From positions 1-64,000 of the forward strand of contig JADHOC010000025.1 of assembly GCA_016779205.1 (NCBI GenBank): a stretch of 64,000 nt of DNA. The letters are read 5' to 3'. A program made the position numbers and the translations under genes. Of the stretch, positions 62,189-64,000 are shown piece after piece (position 1 is the first letter of the stretch; each line of letters starts with the position of its first letter). The DNA comes from Planctomycetota bacterium. GTDB lineage: Bacteria > Planctomycetota > UBA1135 > GCA-002686595. The notes under the pieces are model-generated. The model made no database searches. It was not told the DNA's origin and worked only from the letters and a program-made list of their open reading frames with translations.

Positions 62189-62923
62189 ATGGGGGACGCC
62201 ACCTTCCACTCCACGCATTGGTCCGTCGTCCGCGGCGGGGCCAGCGCCGACGCCGAGCTTCGGCGCGTGTCCCTCGAGCGCCTCTGCAACCAGTACTGGT
62301 TCCCGCTCTACGCCCACCTCCGCCGGAGGGGCCGCGACGCCGACCGGGCCGCCGACCTCGTGCAGGGCTTCTTCGCCCAGCTCCTCTCCCGGGACGGGCT
62401 GTCCACGGTGAAGGAGGACGTCGGCCCCTTCCGGGCGTGGCTGATGGGAGCGCTCCGCAACCACGAGCGGGACGAGGTCGCCCGCGAGCGCGCGCTCAAG
62501 CGCGGCGGGGGCGCGGTGCCCATCCCCATCGACCCGGAGGAGGGGGAGCGCCGGCTCGAGCTCGCGGGGGAGTCCCTGGACGACCCGGTCCGGGCCTTCG
62601 ACCGGGCCTGGGCCCTGAGCGTGCTCGACCAGGGGCTCCTGCTCCTGGAGCAGGAGATGAAGCGGAGCGGGGACGCGCGCAGGTTCGAGGTCCTGGGCCC
62701 GCAGCTGTCGATCGGGGGCGATGACCGCCCCCGGGAGGAGCTGGCTCGGGAGCTGGACATGAAGCCCGTGGCCCTGCGGGTCACCTTGATGCGGCTCCGC
62801 CGGCGTTACCGGGAGCTCTTGGTCCAGGTGGTGACGGACAGCGTCGGGTCCGCCGAGGAGGCGGGCCAGGAGCTCGAGCTCCTCTCTGCGGCGCTCTCGG
62901 GCGAATCTCGAGATCCGGTGTAA
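62189..62923 (+). CDS. Planctomycete ECF sigma factor
   Basis: A 244-residue sigma-70-family regulator of the planctomycete type that opens with ATFHSTHWSVVRGGASAD. Region 2 is about 25-100 (LCNQYWFPLYAHLRRRGRDADRAADLVQGFFAQLL, GPFRAWLMGALRNHERDE), followed by a linker and region 4 near the C-terminus (REELARELDMKPVALRVTLMRLRRRYRELLVQVV, helix-turn-helix). In this lineage the gene is usually followed by a Ser/Thr kinase with TM segment, as here (110 bases downstream), so the kinase may respond to or control the sigma factor. No anti-sigma gene is seen between them. Confidence 0.92.
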   Translation: MGDATFHSTHWSVVRGGASADAELRRVSLERLCNQYWFPLYAHLRRRGRDADRAADLVQGFFAQLLSRDGLSTVKEDVGPFRAWLMGALRNHERDEVARERALKRGGGAVPIPIDPEEGERRLELAGESLDDPVRAFDRAWALSVLDQGLLLLEQEMKRSGDARRFEVLGPQLSIGGDDRPREELARELDMKPVALRVTLMRLRRRYRELLVQVVTDSVGSAEEAGQELELLSAALSGESRDPV

Positions 62924-63032
62924 CGGGGCAGCGGGCCTCCCGTGTGTCACCCTGTCCAGCCTCGGGCGCCCCCGAGCGGGGGACCCCGAGGGTCGGACCT
63001 CTCGCTCCACGCCACGCCCGCCCAACACTCCC

Positions 63033-64000
63033 ATGCTCCTCGTGCTCGCCCAGGCCTCCGACAGTCAGTCTCCCCCCATCTTCGATCGGGTGGCGCCATG
63101 GATCCAGGCCGGCCTTCTCTTGCTCTTCCTCATCCTGATGACGGGCGTCGTGATCTGGGCCCTGCTCCAGCTCGCGCGTGACTCGAAGGGTCCCGCGGGC
63201 GACGCGGGGCCGCCCTCCGCGCCCCCGTCCGGGACGCCCGACCGTCCTGTGGTCGAAGCACCTCTCTCGGACCCTGTTGAGCCGGCTCCTGGGCCGGGAC
63301 TCGAGCCTGGAAGAGTCATCCCAGCCGAACGCCACCCTTCCGGTGCGGACCATCTGGAGGCCGCTGCGAAGGCGCGGGTCTCGTCGGAGGAGCTCGAAGC
63401 GCTGCGCGACAGAGTGCAGGCCGAGCTCGACGACTACAAGTTGTTCGAGAGCCTCGGCCGGGGCGGCATGGGGGCCGTCTTCCGGGCGCGGCAGGTGAAG
63501 CTCGACCGAGAGGTCGCGATCAAGGTGCTGCTGCCACCCCCCGGCGAGGTCGAGGGCTGGTCCGAGCGGTTCCAGCGCGAGGCCCAGGCGCTCGCGCGGC
63601 TGGTGCACCCTGGCATCGTCTCGGTGCACGACTTCGGCCAGGGCGAGGACCTCGCCTGGATCGTCATGGAGCTCGTGGACGGGGCCGATCTGCGCCAGAT
63701 GTTGGAGGAGGGACGGCTGCCCCAGGCGGAGGCGCTGGCCATCGTCCCCGCCCTGTGCGAAGCGCTCCAGTACGCCCACGACCGGGGCGTGGTGCATCGG
63801 GACATCAAGCCCGAGAACGTGCTCTTCGACCGCTTCGGCGGCGTCAAGCTCGTGGACTTCGGCCTCGCCAAGCTGAGTGGCGACGACGGCGCCCTGCAGC
63901 TGACCCGCACGGACCAGGCCATGGGCACCCCCCGCTACATGGCACCCGAGCAGCTGGAGCGCCCCCGGGAGGTGGACCACCGCGCGGACCTCTTCTCCCT
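63033..64000 (+). CDS. Ser/Thr protein kinase with N-terminal membrane span (5' part, truncated by window edge)
   Basis: The first 322 codons of an open frame that runs off the right edge. Residues 22-47 are one membrane span (WIQAGLLLLFLILMTGVVIWALL). A Pro-rich acidic linker (about 50-100) and a short alpha-helical part (VSSEELEALRDRVQAELDDY) lead to a Hanks-type kinase. It has LGRGGMGAVFRA glycine loop, VAIKVLLPP (catalytic Lys), WIVMELVDGADL hinge, GVVHRDIKPENVLFD, VDFGLAKLSG (DFG) and the activation-loop TPRYMAPEQL. The span before rather than after the kinase domain is the less common order and puts a very short N-terminus outside. Start is ATG 63033. It follows the ECF sigma factor on the same strand. 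Confidence 0.9.
   Translation, partial: MLLVLAQASDSQSPPIFDRVAPWIQAGLLLLFLILMTGVVIWALLQLARDSKGPAGDAGPPSAPPSGTPDRPVVEAPLSDPVEPAPGPGLEPGRVIPAERHPSGADHLEAAAKARVSSEELEALRDRVQAELDDYKLFESLGRGGMGAVFRARQVKLDREVAIKVLLPPPGEVEGWSERFQREAQALARLVHPGIVSVHDFGQGEDLAWIVMELVDGADLRQMLEEGRLPQAEALAIVPALCEALQYAHDRGVVHRDIKPENVLFDRFGGVKLVDFGLAKLSGDDGALQLTRTDQAMGTPRYMAPEQLERPREVDHRADLFS

Overview
The window is one contiguous stretch of very GC-rich, densely coding bacterial DNA with about 45 protein genes and two tRNA genes. It has no integrase, transposase, phage gene or CRISPR array. The gene content points to a free-living member of the Planctomycetota. The markers are two PSCyt1/DUF1549/DUF1553 + DUF1501 gene pairs (one with EF-hands), CRTAC1/ASPIC-UnbV and VCBS proteins paired with TPR or cytochrome genes, a planctomycete-type ECF sigma factor (FHSTHWSVV start) upstream of a Ser/Thr kinase, a GH29 fucosidase, Gfo/Idh/MocA proteins with Tat signals, and a Lpt-type outer-membrane protein beside kdsD. 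Lineage is inferred from family content only; there is no rRNA in the window.

Layout. 0-5.4 kb: end of a DUF2459 gene, a GT39 glycosyltransferase operon, a small membrane protein and an eight-haem cytochrome c. 5.5-13 kb: alpha-L-fucosidase and Gfo/Idh oxidoreductase facing the first PSD1 + DUF1501 operon. 13-20.5 kb: kdsD and a giant 1834-residue LptC/LptA/LptD-like fusion, then a pseudopilin. 20.6-26.8 kb: formate-THF ligase, a complete sugar ABC transporter and a divergent L-fuconolactonase-like hydrolase. 26.8-36 kb: TPR + CRTAC1 pair, a PDZ protein, a P460-like cytochrome with an upstream VCBS protein interrupted by an in-frame TGA, and an HTTM/gamma-carboxylase-like membrane protein. 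36-42.5 kb: SDR, enolase-superfamily dehydratase, SlyD, FAH-family hydrolase, aldo/keto reductase, PqqB-like lipoprotein and a methyltransferase-like protein. 42.6-45.7 kb: tRNA-Cys, tRNA-Leu and a three-gene sulfur-carrier cluster (TusA-like, DsrE-like, TusA fused to a core MetE). 45.9-64 kb: 5'-nucleotidase, the second DUF1501 + PSD1 pair, secreted unknowns, a sulfatase-fold lipoprotein, serine dehydratase, an ornithine-cyclodeaminase-family enzyme, an ECF sigma factor and the start of a kinase.

How the genes may work together. Fucosidase, ABC importer, aldo/keto reductase (fucose dehydrogenase type), fuconolactonase, enolase-superfamily dehydratase, SDR and FAH hydrolase could make up a non-phosphorylative L-fucose route to pyruvate and lactate. 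The genes are split over three blocks spanning about 35 kb, and the assignment is inferred from family and proximity.

The most unusual points are: (1) a likely UGA-recoding (selenocysteine) site with a SECIS-like hairpin in a VCBS propeller gene; (2) the TusA/DsrE/TusA-MetE cluster; (3) a recurring TANNNT -10-like element placed 6-9 nt before many start codons, which suggests widespread leaderless transcription; (4) the LptC-A-D fusion; and (5) a sulfatase-fold protein with Thr at the nucleophile position.
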